A stretch of 64,000 bases of DNA. It comes from Crocodylus rhombifer (lineage: Eukaryota; Chordata; Crocodylia; Crocodylidae). Below, one piece after another: positions 33,624 to 44,869 of the stretch. Both the position numbers and the translations under genes were made by a program. The notes beneath the pieces were generated by a model. It saw only the letters and a list, made by a program, of their open reading frames with translations. It had not been told where the DNA came from and made no database searches. The stretch is from contig JAVSML010025181.1 of NCBI GenBank assembly GCA_038503035.1, positions 421,452 to 485,451 of the forward strand, written 5' to 3'. Each line of letters begins with the position of its first letter. Position 1 is the first letter of the stretch.

Positions 33624-35979
33624 CAAGGTTCTTTAAGCTAACTGCCACTCTTGCTTTAGCTAGTATCATAACATGTAAGTGATACCATTTAGGATCTCTT
33701 ACAGAATAAGGCATTATTAGAACAAGGGAGCATAGCTGAATCTGACCTACAGTGATGAAAAAGTTACCTCAGTGTAAAATAAAATTTTTCATTTAAATTA
33801 GAAAATTATTTTGGACTTGGCCAGAAGTCAGAAAGTCAAAGGTTACCACTTTTGAGTGCTAGTGCCATGAATTCCAAGCAATTGGGATTTACCATGACCT
33901 TCATATGCTTTCTTTTTTAAAGGAAAAGTATAATGCTAAATTCTGAATTTCTCTAGGAGGGAATGAGTTCTAGTTATACAGGGATAACTCAGATGGCTAA
34001 TATGCAGCACACAGTAAGGATGAGGTATACATAAGAGTATTGGAAGGCTTTGTGTTGTAAAGAGGCAAGTTCTTGTTGAGCTCCTAGATGTAGAGGGAAA
34101 TAGGGAATACTTTATGATGTCCTTTCTGTGGTATATAGTGTGTACATGGTTGGCCATCTCATGGCTAGTGGTGGCTAGTGCTTGGGGGACAGGGCCATGG
34201 CTCCTCCTATTTACTTCCTATTTGTTTCAGATGGGAACCATCTGGGTCACAGGTCTTGCTTTACTCACAACTCTACACTTCTATTTTACATGGGCTAATG
34301 AGAACCACCTAAAGGGCAGGAAGAATATAAACTCCTCCTGTTCCCTTGAATGACATCCTAACCCTAATTCTGGGGGATTTGATGGGAAATTGCCAATTTG
34401 CAAACATAAATCTATTTAATCTGTAAGATTTTTGAGGCAGCCTGTATCTTTTTATACAGTGCCTAGCAAAGTTGGACATACATACAACAATAATAATGAT
34501 GATGAAGGTTCATAAAATGGCCTATAGTTAAATTCATCCAAATCTATGTTACATTTCCTGGAAAAACCATCACTACTATCACACAGGATCTTGAACAGAA
34601 CCTAACTCTTAATTTGAGGTGAAAATAGAGGTTTACTTTAGCTCTCTCTTCAGGTGAACTACAGTGACAATCTAGGGCATTAGAAAAATGCAACATGTCA
34701 GAGCCCTCAAACAAAGGTAGTGGGCCAAGGAAGTGTTTGTATTGTAGAAATGCCCCAAAGAGAAAGTTTATGTTTCTAGCATAAAATGCTAGAGGGGAAA
34801 AGCAGTTTAATTGTTTTAAAGAGAGCTACAGTGCAGTAGCCAATAACTTAGTCCCTTACTAGTCCTCCTTTTTGTGCTAGCTAGTGACACTTCTGTACTA
34901 TTTACATGGTGGTGGAAAGAAAGGTGGTTACCACATTTACCTTTAATTATACAGCAGCAGAGAGCAGAAGGTAGCCCAAAGCGTGAGCAAGCATTTCAGT
35001 GCCATGTTTCAGGACAACACGTGCCTACAATCCAGGCTTGACTGAACTTGTGTTTCACTTATATCCAGGTCTGCAATTATATTTAAGTGCCTCATTTTGG
35101 CTTAGGTGCCAGACTCCCACTGACTTCAGTGAGACTAGGGTCCAAAATCCTTTGCAGACCTGGCCATTTGCCCTGATATATCACTCTGTCAGTAGATATC
35201 AAAGTGCTTTTCAAATGGGATCAGTATCACGATCCCCATTTTAGAGATGGGCTAAAAGAAGAGCAGAGACTGGAAGTGTTAGAGAACTTTTATGAGCAAA
35301 TTTTTCATTGGAAAATGCTGATTTGTCAGAACTATATATTTTTTCACAGAACTTGCCCGAGTTTCTTTTTTTTTTTTTTAAAGTGTCTCATATCCAGAAA
35401 GAAACTTCCGCTTGAAAAGAGGGAGACACTGTACAATAGCAAATGTCCCAGAGTCAATGAATTTACTTGGGATATGCAGAAGATTTAAGTTGCCACTATG
35501 ACCATTTCAGACCAGGTATTTAAAACTCAGCCTTTCACATCCCAGGTGCATGCCATGGCTACCAAACTCCTGGTAAGTCTTGGTCAGGTTGACCTCATAT
35601 TCTCCTGTTGGGGCTGTTCCACTTTGAATAACTGATCAAATATGCATTGGAACATGTTCTTAAAATTGGCTCTCCTTAGATGTGTTCTTTTACTACCAAG
35701 ATATCCTGGACTAACTACTCTCACTCTCTCCCTTTTTGCAAGGAACCTTTGAAAAGTCTTTGTTCCATCTTAATGTGGAATGGGGAAGCTTCATGAGTGG
35801 GGAAATCTATCATACAAACATGAAGTGCCATTCTGGGCTAACTTGCAGGGCAACGGTAAAAATGGGAATAGAATCACGTCTCCTAAGTGTTGGAATTAGA
35901 CCACCCTAGGGGAAGATCATCAAATGGAAAAGCAAGTAAAGATATGCTGCCACTCCACAGATGACTAGAAGGAAGGATA
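33624..35979. other. Non-coding block with traces of old SINE sequence
   Basis: At 35190-35280 'tcaaagtgcttttcaaatgg', 'gatccccattttagagatgg' and 'gctaaaagaagagcagagac' resemble the reverse complement of a MIR 3' region. At 34410-34510 'tttttatacagtgcctagca' and 'acaataataatgatgatg' resemble the tail of another dispersed reptile repeat. The remainder is AT-rich without recognised features. Confidence 0.4.
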
Positions 35980-35982
35980 AAT

Positions 35983-36342
35983 GGCTTACCCTGTAGAACT
36001 TAGCACCAACGTAGCACCTGCGGGCAAGAACCATGACATCACAGCTACATTGCTATAGCGACACACTCCCCAGTTACAGCATATTGCTATGGCAACATAG
36101 TGCCTAAAAATAACTGAGTGCAAAATGCAAGGCACAATACCGGGTCAAACTGCAGAGTTGTTTGGCACTGCCGAAGTACCTGCTGTACACATTTATTTTT
36201 AGGCACTACATCGCTGTAGCAATGTTCTATAATGAGAGAGGGTGTCAATGTGGTGACATAGCTGCAGAATCACAGTTCTTGCCTGCAGATGCTGTCACCA
36301 TAGCACATTGCTACGGTGACAACGTCACATGTAGATGTGGCC
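35983..36342. mobile_element. Foldback MITE with 3-bp duplication (360 bp)
   Basis: A perfect AAT duplication (35980-35982 and 36343-36345) flanks the element, whose right end tgtagatgtggcc matches the Harbinger-type terminus seen elsewhere. The two halves are inverted copies of each other: 'acctgcgggcaagaaccatg' near 36015 pairs with 'cagttcttgcctgcagatgc' near 36270, and 'gctacattgctatagcgaca' with the 36200-36260 region. The RNA or single strand could fold into a hairpin of about 150 bp per arm. Confidence 0.7.
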
Positions 36343-36345
36343 AAT

Positions 36346-36440
36346 GTCTCTGATGCAAACAGGATTTAAGTACTTCTAAAAGGAAGTACTAAATGATGGC
36401 TCAGGAACAACAGCATCATAGTGGCATGTGTAGACACCCA
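36346..36440. mobile_element. Truncated Harbinger-type MITE end
   Basis: A short hairpin ('aagtacttct', 'ggaagtacta') followed by a right terminus 'catgtgtagacaccc' near 36425-36440. The left end is missing. It may be what remains of an element disrupted by the neighbouring foldback MITE. Confidence 0.4.
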
Positions 36441-36550
36441 TTGTGTTTTACCAAGTGATTTCAGAGGGGCCTGGATTTCACTCAGTAGGCATGTCTACCC
36501 TTCCTTGCCCAGGAGCAGCATGCCAAGTGCCGGGGCAGCACACGGCAGCT

Positions 36551-37091
36551 CTTCCTTTGCCCACTCTGCCTCCGCATACTATGGCTGCATCAGCCCCTAA
36601 CCCTGGCAGTGATGACCAGTGCCCCATGCTCCTGCTGGCCACTACGCTGACCCTGCTGGCTCACTGTATTGACTATCACCTGGCCTATGGTCATCTTGCC
36701 CTGCCCAGCCACAGCACACCATCCCAGGGCCACTGCCACCTCTGTGCAGCTCCCACAGGTAGGGACGCTGATGAGGGGCTCCATGGTGCTACCACCAGGG
36801 CCCCCATTGCTCTTTTGGGCTTCCAGCCCCACCTCCTCTAGGTACACATTGCCAGCCAGGACTGGTGGTGGCATGTCATCCAGCACACCTGGGACAATGA
36901 GCAGTGGCTGGATGCATTCCAGCTGACCTAGGCCACCTTCTGGGATTTCCTCCAGAAGCTCCAGCCCCACCTGGACCTGGCTGGCCCTCACCCTGCTTAA
37001 GCTGGCCACACTCACCAGCCCCCAGCATGTTGGACACCTGTTTGGTGTAAGCAAAACCACTGCTGGGGAGGCTATCCCAGAGATGTGCAAG
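36551..37091 (+). pseudogene. PIF/Harbinger transposase, N-terminal part, broken
   Basis: A hydrophobic leucine-rich N-terminus ('MLLLATTLTLLAHCIDYHL', about 36626) is followed after a stop by 'DWWWHVIQHTWDNEQWLDAF', 'QLT*ATFWDFLQKLQPHLDL' (36851-36975). After a frameshift and a deletion comes 'LKLATLTSPQHVGHLFGVSK', 'TTAGEAIPEMCK' (36996-37091). These are the pre-catalytic helix-turn-helix blocks of Harbinger transposases (RDWW...VWDDEQWL..FRM; W+LAT...YR.VG..FGV..ST). The DDE catalytic domain downstream is not recognisable. A full-length protein of this family is about 350-450 residues. The strong minus-strand open frame over the same DNA (36590-37090) is a shadow. Confidence 0.72.
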
Positions 37092-37321
37092 TGTGGTGGG
37101 TGGGAGGCTCACTCAGGGAAATGAAAACCAGTGCTTCTCTGGAATAGGCAGCTACCCCTCTGGCAGGTGGTATCCAGGCCCAGCAGGGCTGGCATGTAGT
37201 CCTGGTACTGCTCCAAGCAGCTCTGGCTCCATAGAGCCGGGGTGAGCTGTGGGGCTGGGTGGCAGGGCACCTGGAACTCCTGGTCTGCCTGGTCCTGCAC
37301 CTCCTCGTACCAGTCCCTGGC

Positions 37322-38158
37322 CTCCTGGGCTGCCCTACAGTGTCTACCACATGGAGGGCTACCTGTGGCTGCACTATCTCCTGGACACCACCTGGGTTTA
37401 CTAGGAATAACAGCCCTAAATTGTTAGAGAGAAGGTTCAGGCTGAACATGAGGAGACCTTACGTAACATTTAGGGTTGCCAGGCTCTGGAATGGGCTCCC
37501 AAGAGAGATGGTACTCTCTCCTATCTTGGGGGTCTTCAAGAGGAGGCTGGACAGATATTTGGCTGGGGTGATATGATTCTGGCACCCGTTCCTGCCCAGA
37601 GCATGGGGTCAGACCTGATGATCTGTTTAGGTCCCTTCTGACCTGAAGTGCTATGATACTATGACATGAGCATGGGCCTGGACAAGGAGGACAAGGCCAT
37701 GGGGGGGTCCCACACTGGTACTCTGGGCCACCACATTAACTGTCCCAGTACTGCTGGGCCTGGGCAGCTGCCTGCAGCACCCAGCACAAGGCCATGGCAT
37801 GGGACTGGCAGCCATGTGGCAAGCTCAATGCTCTGCAGCAACTGTAGGCACAGGGCAGGCTCCTGGAGTGTGTGGTGCAGATAGGTAGTGCATGCCCTGC
37901 TACCCAGAAGCTGCCTGAAAGTGGCCTGGAGGGCTAACAGCCACGGCCAGAGGCTGCATCAGCCTGGATAGTGCTGTCCTGGCAGCCATGTGTCAGTGTG
38001 ATGCCAGGCAGCAGTGCTGGGGTGCTGGCAGGCAGGCACAGCTAGGCTGTGGCCCTGCCCAGGGGAACATATGGACCTACCGTGCCCTCAGGCTTCCAGT
38101 CTATTTTCCCCAGGGCTCAAAATGGAGGCAGCCCAGCCCTGGGGTAGGAGAGGCTCCT
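37322..38158 (+). repeat. 837-bp composite duplication, copy A
   Basis: Matches 56846-57682 in direct orientation with no net length change and about 14 mismatches by eye (about 98% identity). It contains the Harbinger flank, a CR1 tail and about 490 bp of downstream GC-rich sequence. This copy continues into related sequence on the left (transposase part), so it is the likely parent. Confidence 0.93.
37410..37668 (+). mobile_element. CR1 LINE 3' end inside the Harbinger element
   Basis: Encodes 'KLLERRFRLNMRRPYVTF', 'RVARLWNGLPREMVLSPILG' and 'VFKRRLDRYLAGVI', the CR1 ORF2 C-terminus. The 3' UTR has 'cagacctgatgatctgttta', 'ggtcccttctgacctgaag' and 'tgctatgatactatgac'. The last ~55 codons are open, which suggests a rather young copy of a subfamily different from the 30.7-kb element. 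Confidence 0.85.
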
Positions 38159-38199
38159 AGCCTGCAGTCCTGGGGCTGGCCTGAGGCTGGCCACCTAGT

Positions 38200-38325
38200 G
38201 GGTTGCATCTACGTGTGCATTACTGCACAGTAACTAATCAATCCTGCTTAAATTTGCTACTTGATTAAGGGTTTTTACTGCATGGTAAACTACACAAATG
38301 CACAGTAACGCGTCTAGATGTGTAC
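38200..38325. mobile_element. PIF/Harbinger-type MITE (126 bp)
   Basis: Perfect AGT duplication (38197-38199 and 38326-38328) around GGGTTGCATCTACGTG and the degenerate right end 'cgtctagatgtgtac'. Internal 'gcacagtaac' repeats are inverted between the arms. It could instead be the right end of the larger element beginning at 36487. Confidence 0.6.
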
Positions 38326-38328
38326 AGT

Positions 38329-38960
38329 ATGTTCGATCCTGTGTTCTTTTGTACTAACAAACACATTCTAATTTGTTGTGCAGATAAACAGTAATCAATG
38401 AGTATTGAAAGAATGCCAAACAAGTTTGAGCTGCATATTACTGGGTGTTAAATAATTGCTATTTCTAGTTAACTGTAGACATTTGGGAATTTATTGTTGC
38501 TTGCTCATGCCCAGTCAATGAAGATTAGACAAAAAGTGAAAGAGAAGCTGTTTGCAATAACTTTGATGAAAACAGGGCCTGAAAACATTTTGAAGTTGTA
38601 CAGCTGCTGCAGTTGCAATTAAAATGTTTCAATTAAAATGTGTATCTAAAATAAGATAACATGCTTTTTTCATAGTAATTAGCAGATTTGGGACAAGGTG
38701 CATAGCTGAGATCTGGATCAGAACTTCTCCAAAGTTCAGTTACACTTAGAACGTTATTTTAGAGGTAAACCATGAGCTGTAAAATTCACCTCTACAGCAA
38801 GTATTCTCCAAAATTCCAAGGTGTTTTTGGTTTGTTTAGTTCAGATATTCCTCAGACAAATGAAACAGAATTTTGTCTCATCCCTGTGGGTTTATGTGAT
38901 GTCTCTCAATTATATATGTCTTGTACCTGGCAAAACAAATTTAGAGCATCAAATCTTCGA
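38329..38960. other. AT-rich non-coding sequence, nothing recognised
   Basis: No coding region or repeat recognised apart from a short duplication, 'gtttcaattaaaatgt' near 38625-38642. Confidence 0.4.
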
Positions 38961-38961
38961 T

Positions 38962-39241
38962 CTAGGGGTGCCTATACACATGCTTTGGGGTGGAGTGTTT
39001 TAATTAGAGTGTATTCAGTATCCCACATTTTAAAAAGGCAGCAAGGGTGTTTTAACTAAAGCTTGTAGGACAAGCATCCCTGCCACCATTTTGAAATGCA
39101 AGAATCTGAAGACACAGAATGCTGGAGCACAGTGGAGCATTCTGATTAGAACACTCCAGCAGACTCATTTAATTGATTAATTGAGTCTGTTCCACCGTGT
39201 TCTCATTAGAACGTGTTGGAGCACATGTGTAGGCACCCTAG
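38962..39241. mobile_element. Palindromic TIR MITE (280 bp)
   Basis: The left end CTAGGGGTGCCTATACACATG and the complement of the right end (ctagggtgcctacacatgtg) are inverted repeats of about 20 bp. Inside, 'cagactcatttaattgatta' followed by 'attgagtctg' forms a hairpin, and 'gattagaacactcc' is partly repeated in inverted form. The flanks give no clear target duplication. Confidence 0.65.
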
Positions 39242-39658
39242 GTGACTAAAGTTGAGCACTTAAACATGTTGAGTGTCTAAACTGGAGTGAGCTGATTTTC
39301 AGAAATGATACTTATATACACCTGCTGCTGACTTAAATACCATGAAAATGAGGCTATGTCTATGTTGTTTCCACAGTGAACCTTAAGACCACTGCCAAGA
39401 AAACAAGGTCTGCTTACCTGCACAGTAAAGCTCTCAGAATCTCAGGCTTGGGCATGCTCCTGAGTGTCACATGATATGCACCACACTGCTTTAACAGTGA
39501 CTGAACAACATTTTTTCAGCATATGGCATGTGTAGAGCAGGAATGAGTAGGTAGGGCCTGTTTACCAGTGACAGTCCTGGCATCTCCTAAGAGATGGTAT
39601 AAGTTAGGCAATACATTTTCATAGCTATTTAGATGTTGTTTTCCTTAGGAGTGAGGGT
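39242..39658. other. Non-coding sequence, nothing firmly recognised
   Basis: Ends resembling worn MITE termini ('ggctatgtctatgttg' near 39352 and 'gcatgtgtagagcagg' near 39525) hint at one more decayed element, but they do not pair well. Confidence 0.35.
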
Positions 39659-39666
39659 GTCTAAAT

Positions 39667-40039
39667 CAGGGGTCAGCAACATTTTTGGGCAGACTATCAA
39701 AAAATCCTGCAGCCTCAACTTGTAAAATGTTGACATGTCAGGGATGGATGGTGGGGGAGCTGCAAAAGTCCTGATCCTTGTTGTGGCAGTGTGGTCCTGG
39801 CCCCAGCCGCTTCCTTGTTGTCCACTCCAAGATACAGGCACACCTGCCACCAGCAACGAGTTGGGCTGGGGATCCATGGACCCTGATGCAGCTGCTTGCA
39901 GCTTCCTCACTGCCTGCTATGAGCAGCCTGGGCTCCATGGCCAGCACTGGAGTCCTGCCCAGAGTCCAGACTGTCTGTGGTATGCTGAACAAAATGGCTG
40001 CATGTGCCACACTCTGGCACCTCTGGTTCCTGCCCCTGG
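39667..40039. mobile_element. hAT-type non-autonomous element (373 bp)
   Basis: An 8-bp duplication, GTCTAAAT, occurs at 39659-39666 and 40040-40047. The ends are CAGGGGTCAGCAACATTTTTG and, complemented, CCAGGGGCAGGAACC, classic hAT-style termini. The GC-rich core has no transposase. The open frames on both strands are artefacts. Confidence 0.85.
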
Positions 40040-40056
40040 GTCTAAATACTTGTGAT

Positions 40057-40463
40057 CAGGGGTATGAAACTAGCCCAAAGCTAGCCCAAAGGTCAGATCA
40101 GGCCCACAATGGGTCCTGTGTGCACAGCTCGCACATGCCCTGGACTGGCCTCATACTTTATGCAGTGTGCATGGTGGCTCCAGCCCCACACATCCTATGC
40201 AGCACATGCTATGTCCAGCTTCACATGCTGCATGCAGGGCCGTTGGTGGGCCTAATCCAGCACTGTCAGACCAGTGTGGCATGGGCACCTTGTATAGCAC
40301 GTGCCCCAGACTGGTCCTATGTGCCACTCACAGCATGTGAGGCCAGGACAGGAGCCAGCACATGCAACATGCGGTGTTTGAGGCCACTCGGAGACCTACT
40401 CTGAGGGTCAGATGATAGGGCTTTGTGGGCAAGATGTGGCCTACAGGCTAGATCTTTGATGCC
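40057..40463. mobile_element. hAT-like non-autonomous element (about 407 bp)
   Basis: The ends CAGGGGTATGAAAC and, complemented, CAGGGGCATCAAAG are inverted termini. 'gggcaagatgtggcctacag' and 'ggtcagatcaggcccacaat' are subterminal. It resembles 59012-59435 (same GGTATSAAAC start and 'ggccca' words). The duplication is not convincing (CTTGTGAT versus CTTTGGCA). It starts only 9 bp beyond the preceding hAT's duplication. Confidence 0.65.
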
Positions 40464-43078
40464 CCTGCTTTGGCAGATTGGTACTTAGGTACCTTGATCT
40501 AAAGTTTAGTGTCTAACTTCAGGATCTCAGAATAGAGTGCATGGACTTATACCTATGAGTAACTAAAGCAAACAGATTTGATTCACAATGTAGTGGTATG
40601 CAAATGAAGTTTAAATAATCCATAAATAAATTACCTAATTTTAGGTATATTCCTTCAATGGTGCTGTCTTTATGGAAATGAAGCTGCCACTGAAAGTCAA
40701 ATTTATTCCTACATATTTTACTGGAGTTTTATTTTTAGTAACAGCTGTATCTTCCCAGCGTTCATGAAACAATTATGAAAAATAAACCTGCATTTAAAAT
40801 ATTTAAGAGTGTATTCTGACTGGGTAATTTTCCCCTGGAGTAATTTATTTCTAAATATAGAAATTAAGTAGTATGTTAAAAATGTTAAGCTTACTTTGTT
40901 TTAAGGTGCTTGAAGTACTTATAGCCCATGTATAACTTTAAGCATTCTAGCAGTTCTATTGAATTTAGTGGAGCTGCTCACATGCCTAGCATTTATGTGC
41001 ACTTAAGTAGTGTTGTGGCAGTTGGTCTTTACACAACAAGAACAATGTGAACAATTACATGGGCATAGCAGGTCCCTATATAACCATATTTACTAAATGC
41101 ACACAAGCATTCAGTCCACCTGCATATATGCTGCTACTCTGACTGGCTTCAAGACCAAAATAAAATGTAGTAAGTACCTAACAAACTAATTAAAGCAATA
41201 CTATTCTATTCTGGATAAGTCCCATCCCTTCCTGAATCAGGTCTCAAAAGGGAAGGTCAGGGTTCTAAAATGGTATTAGCTAGCAGATTTATAGACCTCT
41301 ACAATAGTTCTGTAAAAGAACAACTCACACGTAGCTATTTGGAAAAGAGGTACTATGTGCTTTCCTGCTGTATATTTTTGCATTATAAATACTTTAAAGC
41401 CAATCAGAAACATAACTTATATTTTAGAGCCATGGCATTTGACTATGCATATTGTAAAGGTAAAGAATTTTTTTTCAAGAAAAAGATATCTCTGCCTTTG
41501 ATACCTGGCCTATGTTAAGGCCAGTGACATGCTGAAGGTGAAGTTTTGTATCAGTTCCAGGAACATGGAAAATCTGAGGATGAAGGGGGATAAGGAAGCC
41601 TGTATCACATAGTGCCTCCCTTTACTTGAATGGGCATTTGAATGACACGCATATCTGCACATAAACATGCCAGCACAAAACATAAGGGGCATTGGGACCT
41701 ATCACACATATGAACATATTTAATAAGTTAATTTTGTTTTTTTCTGGGGCTCTTTTATCTGATTTAACTTTTCTTTTTGGTAAATAAATTATACCTTAAT
41801 TACTTGAGTTTCAAGTCACCCTTGCCTTAGGATTTATGTCTCTTTTCCCCCCTTGTACTTGGCATTAGCTCAAATAGCTCTTTAAGAATTGGTTCTCCAC
41901 ACCCTTCAGAATCTCCCTTCCTTGAGGAAATCCTTTTTCATTTCCTGTTTTCCAAATAATATGGGACCAACTTCTGCAGGCTTGTTGCCAGAAAATAGTC
42001 TCAGTAGGAGTTGAGGGTACACCTCACAGGACTGGGCCATAAATTATTCTCTTATAATTCACTACTAACTCCACTGGCTTCAGAGAGAGTAGTTAATACA
42101 GATTTATATGGGGATCAGAGATCAGAACACGAGCAACATTTCTCGCACTCTTGATTTATTCCAGTTCTTTGTCCTTTTCCTTATGTGTTTAATGTATGCA
42201 AAGGACTCCAGGAGACCCCAGGTCAGCTTCTGACATGGACTGCATGCCTACGGAAGGGAGTCTGGCCAGGAGAAACTTTTACTCCTTCGAGCTCCTACAT
42301 TGTCTATGTGGATCCTGGTTCTGGGCTTGTCTGTTCCACTTATCCCTTCTCTACAGCCAGGAGTGGGGAATAGGCTGTTAGTGGGCAAGCTTTCAACTCC
42401 ATTCTCCATATTCGCTAGCTAAAATAACTCTGCCAGCATGTGAAAAGACAGTAATTTACTGCTGGTGTATGCCAGCTCTCTTCCAGAAAGACCAACAAAA
42501 TGCCTTAATCATGCTGTCTTCTGATTTCCACCCCTTGAGTGGCAGACCTTCTGTCCCACTCCTTGCATAAAGGGCTTTGCCTAAAGATACAATCAACGTA
42601 TCTGTAAATATCAGATGAAGTTTTCATGGACTTACATTAAATACTAGATTTGAATGGCAAAAGCACTTGAAATCTGGGCCAAAGCCCAGGCATAAAATTT
42701 CAAAAGGCCATAACTATATAAAGTCTCCTGAATCTGTGTTTCATCTCTTAAATAGATTTGGCCCAATTTTCAAATACAGTTGAGAAAATTAATCATTTTT
42801 CATATTTAAGAGCCTATTTTTAGGTTCCTGTTTTGAAGACCTTGGCTTAAGTATAAATTCTGACTATGGCAAACCTCCAGTTTGATTCTGGTTTGCTGTG
42901 TTTTGAATTTGATTCTGGTTTGCTGAGACAGGTCACAAAGGGCAGGACAACCCATCATGTGACAGAGATAGGATGAGCCAATTAGGCATGAACGCAAAAG
43001 AAATACTGTGCTATCTCACAGGGAGCTCAACCAAAACCACACTCACTTGTTTTCTTGGAGGCTTGATTCCAGCTGAGT
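40464..43078. other. AT-rich non-coding block, nothing recognised
   Basis: No element ends or coding region recognised. Short patches such as 'actaactccactggcttcag' (42063) look like old dispersed repeats of reptile genomes. Confidence 0.4.
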
Positions 43079-43426
43079 CTACTTGTGGAGTTGGAAATGT
43101 ATGCCAGTAACCCCAAATTCAACATTTTTCCTTGTTCCAAATGATGGCCCTCCATTTATTCTTATGATCTTTAATTCCCCATTTAATGGGATCTGCCTTG
43201 CAATTTTATAAAAACTTGTTTCACTCAGCTGGATCCAAGTGTTAGAAGAAAACGTTCGCCCAGGATCAGAGATCTCTTGTTTCATCAGCAGAAGGGCCTG
43301 ATTTCTGTATTCCTGGCAAGGCCTGGGCACTTGTTCTACAATTCTCCCGGCTCTTGGGAATGTTCTCAGTGTTTGTTTTATTTTTTGGCTCACGAGGGAC
43401 TGGGTTGTGGCTTCATGCCTTTGCCA
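43079..43426 (-). other. Open reading frame of unknown origin, possibly a gene or transposon relic
   Basis: On the minus strand an uninterrupted frame of at least 104 codons ends at a stop at 43079-43081. It extends upstream of 43393 without a nearby ATG, so any start would be elsewhere. Its composition is balanced and charged ('PRAGRIVEQVPRPCQEYRNQ', 'ALLLMKQEISDPGRTFSSN', 'SFYKIARQIPLNGELKIIRI'), unlike the serine/proline-rich artefact frames in GC-rich repeats. I recognise no family. No convincing splice sites bound it. It could be a chance frame, an exon of an unknown gene or part of a retroelement. Confidence 0.2.
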
Positions 43427-44770
43427 GGGTTCTCAGAGGTCAGGAATGGGAAATGAAGTGAGGCTGTTTGCAGTAGCGATTTCCAATATCCCTGTGACAG
43501 TAGCTGGCACAGTATCTTCAGGAGTGCTGAGGGAATACAGGTTTGTGCTGCCTGCCCCCCCACATCCTTCTACTGAGTACAGTGTGTGCTGTGCTCTTCT
43601 CCTGGGTTCTGCTTTCATCCTGCTCCATATGGATTGTCCAGAGCTCTTGCTGCTGGGTCTCAGCTTGACAGTCTAAACTTCAGGAAAAGCAGCTCCTAGC
43701 CTGAAGAACTTACAACGCAAGAAGAAGATTATAAAGATTTTTTTTTTCCTGAAGCTCTCTTACACCATACTCCCTTGGCAGAACTGTACAGCTGCCAAGG
43801 AAGCTGTCTTTGTATACTTTGAGGTTAGAGTAAGGGGATCCTGAGCATACACTTCCAAGTCTATGACACCAGCTCCTCCAACCATCCTGAGCTTTTTGTT
43901 GGCCTTCGGTAATGGAGGTAGCCTCTTGATCAAAGAAAGTGTAAAAACTGAAATGAGACTTTTATTTCCTTCTTGATGGAACTCACTTTTGGTCCTTTAT
44001 TATAAGAATGTTAAAAACAAAAAAGTAAAGGTGCATAACCTCACAAAGGGCTGGGCGTGACAACATTCATCATTCAAAACTATTACAGGTGCACCCAGAT
44101 TTATATGCCTCCTGCTAAACACTTGGTACATTTTGGATGCACATATTCTAGAGAGATGTTATAGCTGCTGTAAATCATAATGAATAGTACTGCATACAGC
44201 CTGTTAGGTAAAGACTAATAAGCACTGCTATTCTTAGAAGCAGTATCATATCCTTAGATTTCTATTGTATTTTTTATTGCTGGAATAATTTTTGTTTGTC
44301 TTGTGCTCTGCAGCTGTACCTCAGGCTGAATGCTTTGGGGATTTGACTGTTCTCTGCAACAAAGCCTAAACTCTTTCCTGGTCAATATGTTACTGCACCT
44401 GGATCATCTAGTAAAACTCTAATGTCTGTAGCAGATATTTCCTGTTTTGGATTTTTCTCCATTGTTCTCCATTTATCTGCTTTGAACGGCATTTGCCTTC
44501 TTTAGGCAAAACGTTTAAATGATTGAAATCTAACTGCACAGAGACCCGTTATTTGCTGTCCTTCTTTATATGCATTTTACAACTTTGGAGATCTGTGTCA
44601 GTGTTGTACTATATCATGAGACCTTTATAAAATCAGTTTTCACTGGTTTAGCTAAAATCTGTTTCTAAATCAATTTGGTTAAATTAGGGCAAAGTTATAT
44701 GTGGACATAGTTAAATTTGTTTAAACGTTAAATTTGTTTAAATGTTTTTTCAATTCAGTTTAGTCCACTA
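43427..44770. other. AT-rich non-coding block, possible worn MITE end
   Basis: At 44640-44760 repeated 'ttaaatttgttta' and 'ttagggcaaagttatatgtg' words resemble the end of a decayed DNA-transposon MITE, but no partner end is found. Nothing else is recognised. Confidence 0.35.
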
Positions 44771-44772
44771 AT

Positions 44773-44774
44773 CA

Positions 44775-44826
<52 letters not shown>

Positions 44827-44840
44827 GCGAGTGTGTGTGT
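44773..44840. repeat. Compound microsatellite (CT)n(AT)n(GT)n
   Basis: About 36 bp of CT repeats (one interruption) run into an AT tract of 12 bp and a short GT tract after 'gtatgcga'. Confidence 0.95.
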
Positions 44841-44869
44841 AATTACTATGCAAGCATAACCATCACATT

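Larger units (their letters stand above)
36487..38199 (+). mobile_element. Degenerate PIF/Harbinger DNA transposon carrying a CR1 tail
   Basis: Begins AGGCATGTCTACCC after an AGT triplet, the same terminus style as the MITEs of this window. It holds Harbinger transposase remains (36551-37091) and is interrupted by a CR1 3' end (about 37410-37668). The right limit is uncertain: it is either just before the small MITE at 38200, or that MITE is its right end (38325, again followed by AGT). The part 37322-38158 is duplicated at 56846-57682. Confidence 0.65.

Noticed and set aside
36590..37090. 166-codon open frame on the minus strand
   Set aside because: It is the complement of the Harbinger transposase relic on the plus strand, in GC-rich DNA. 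Its sequence has no family character.
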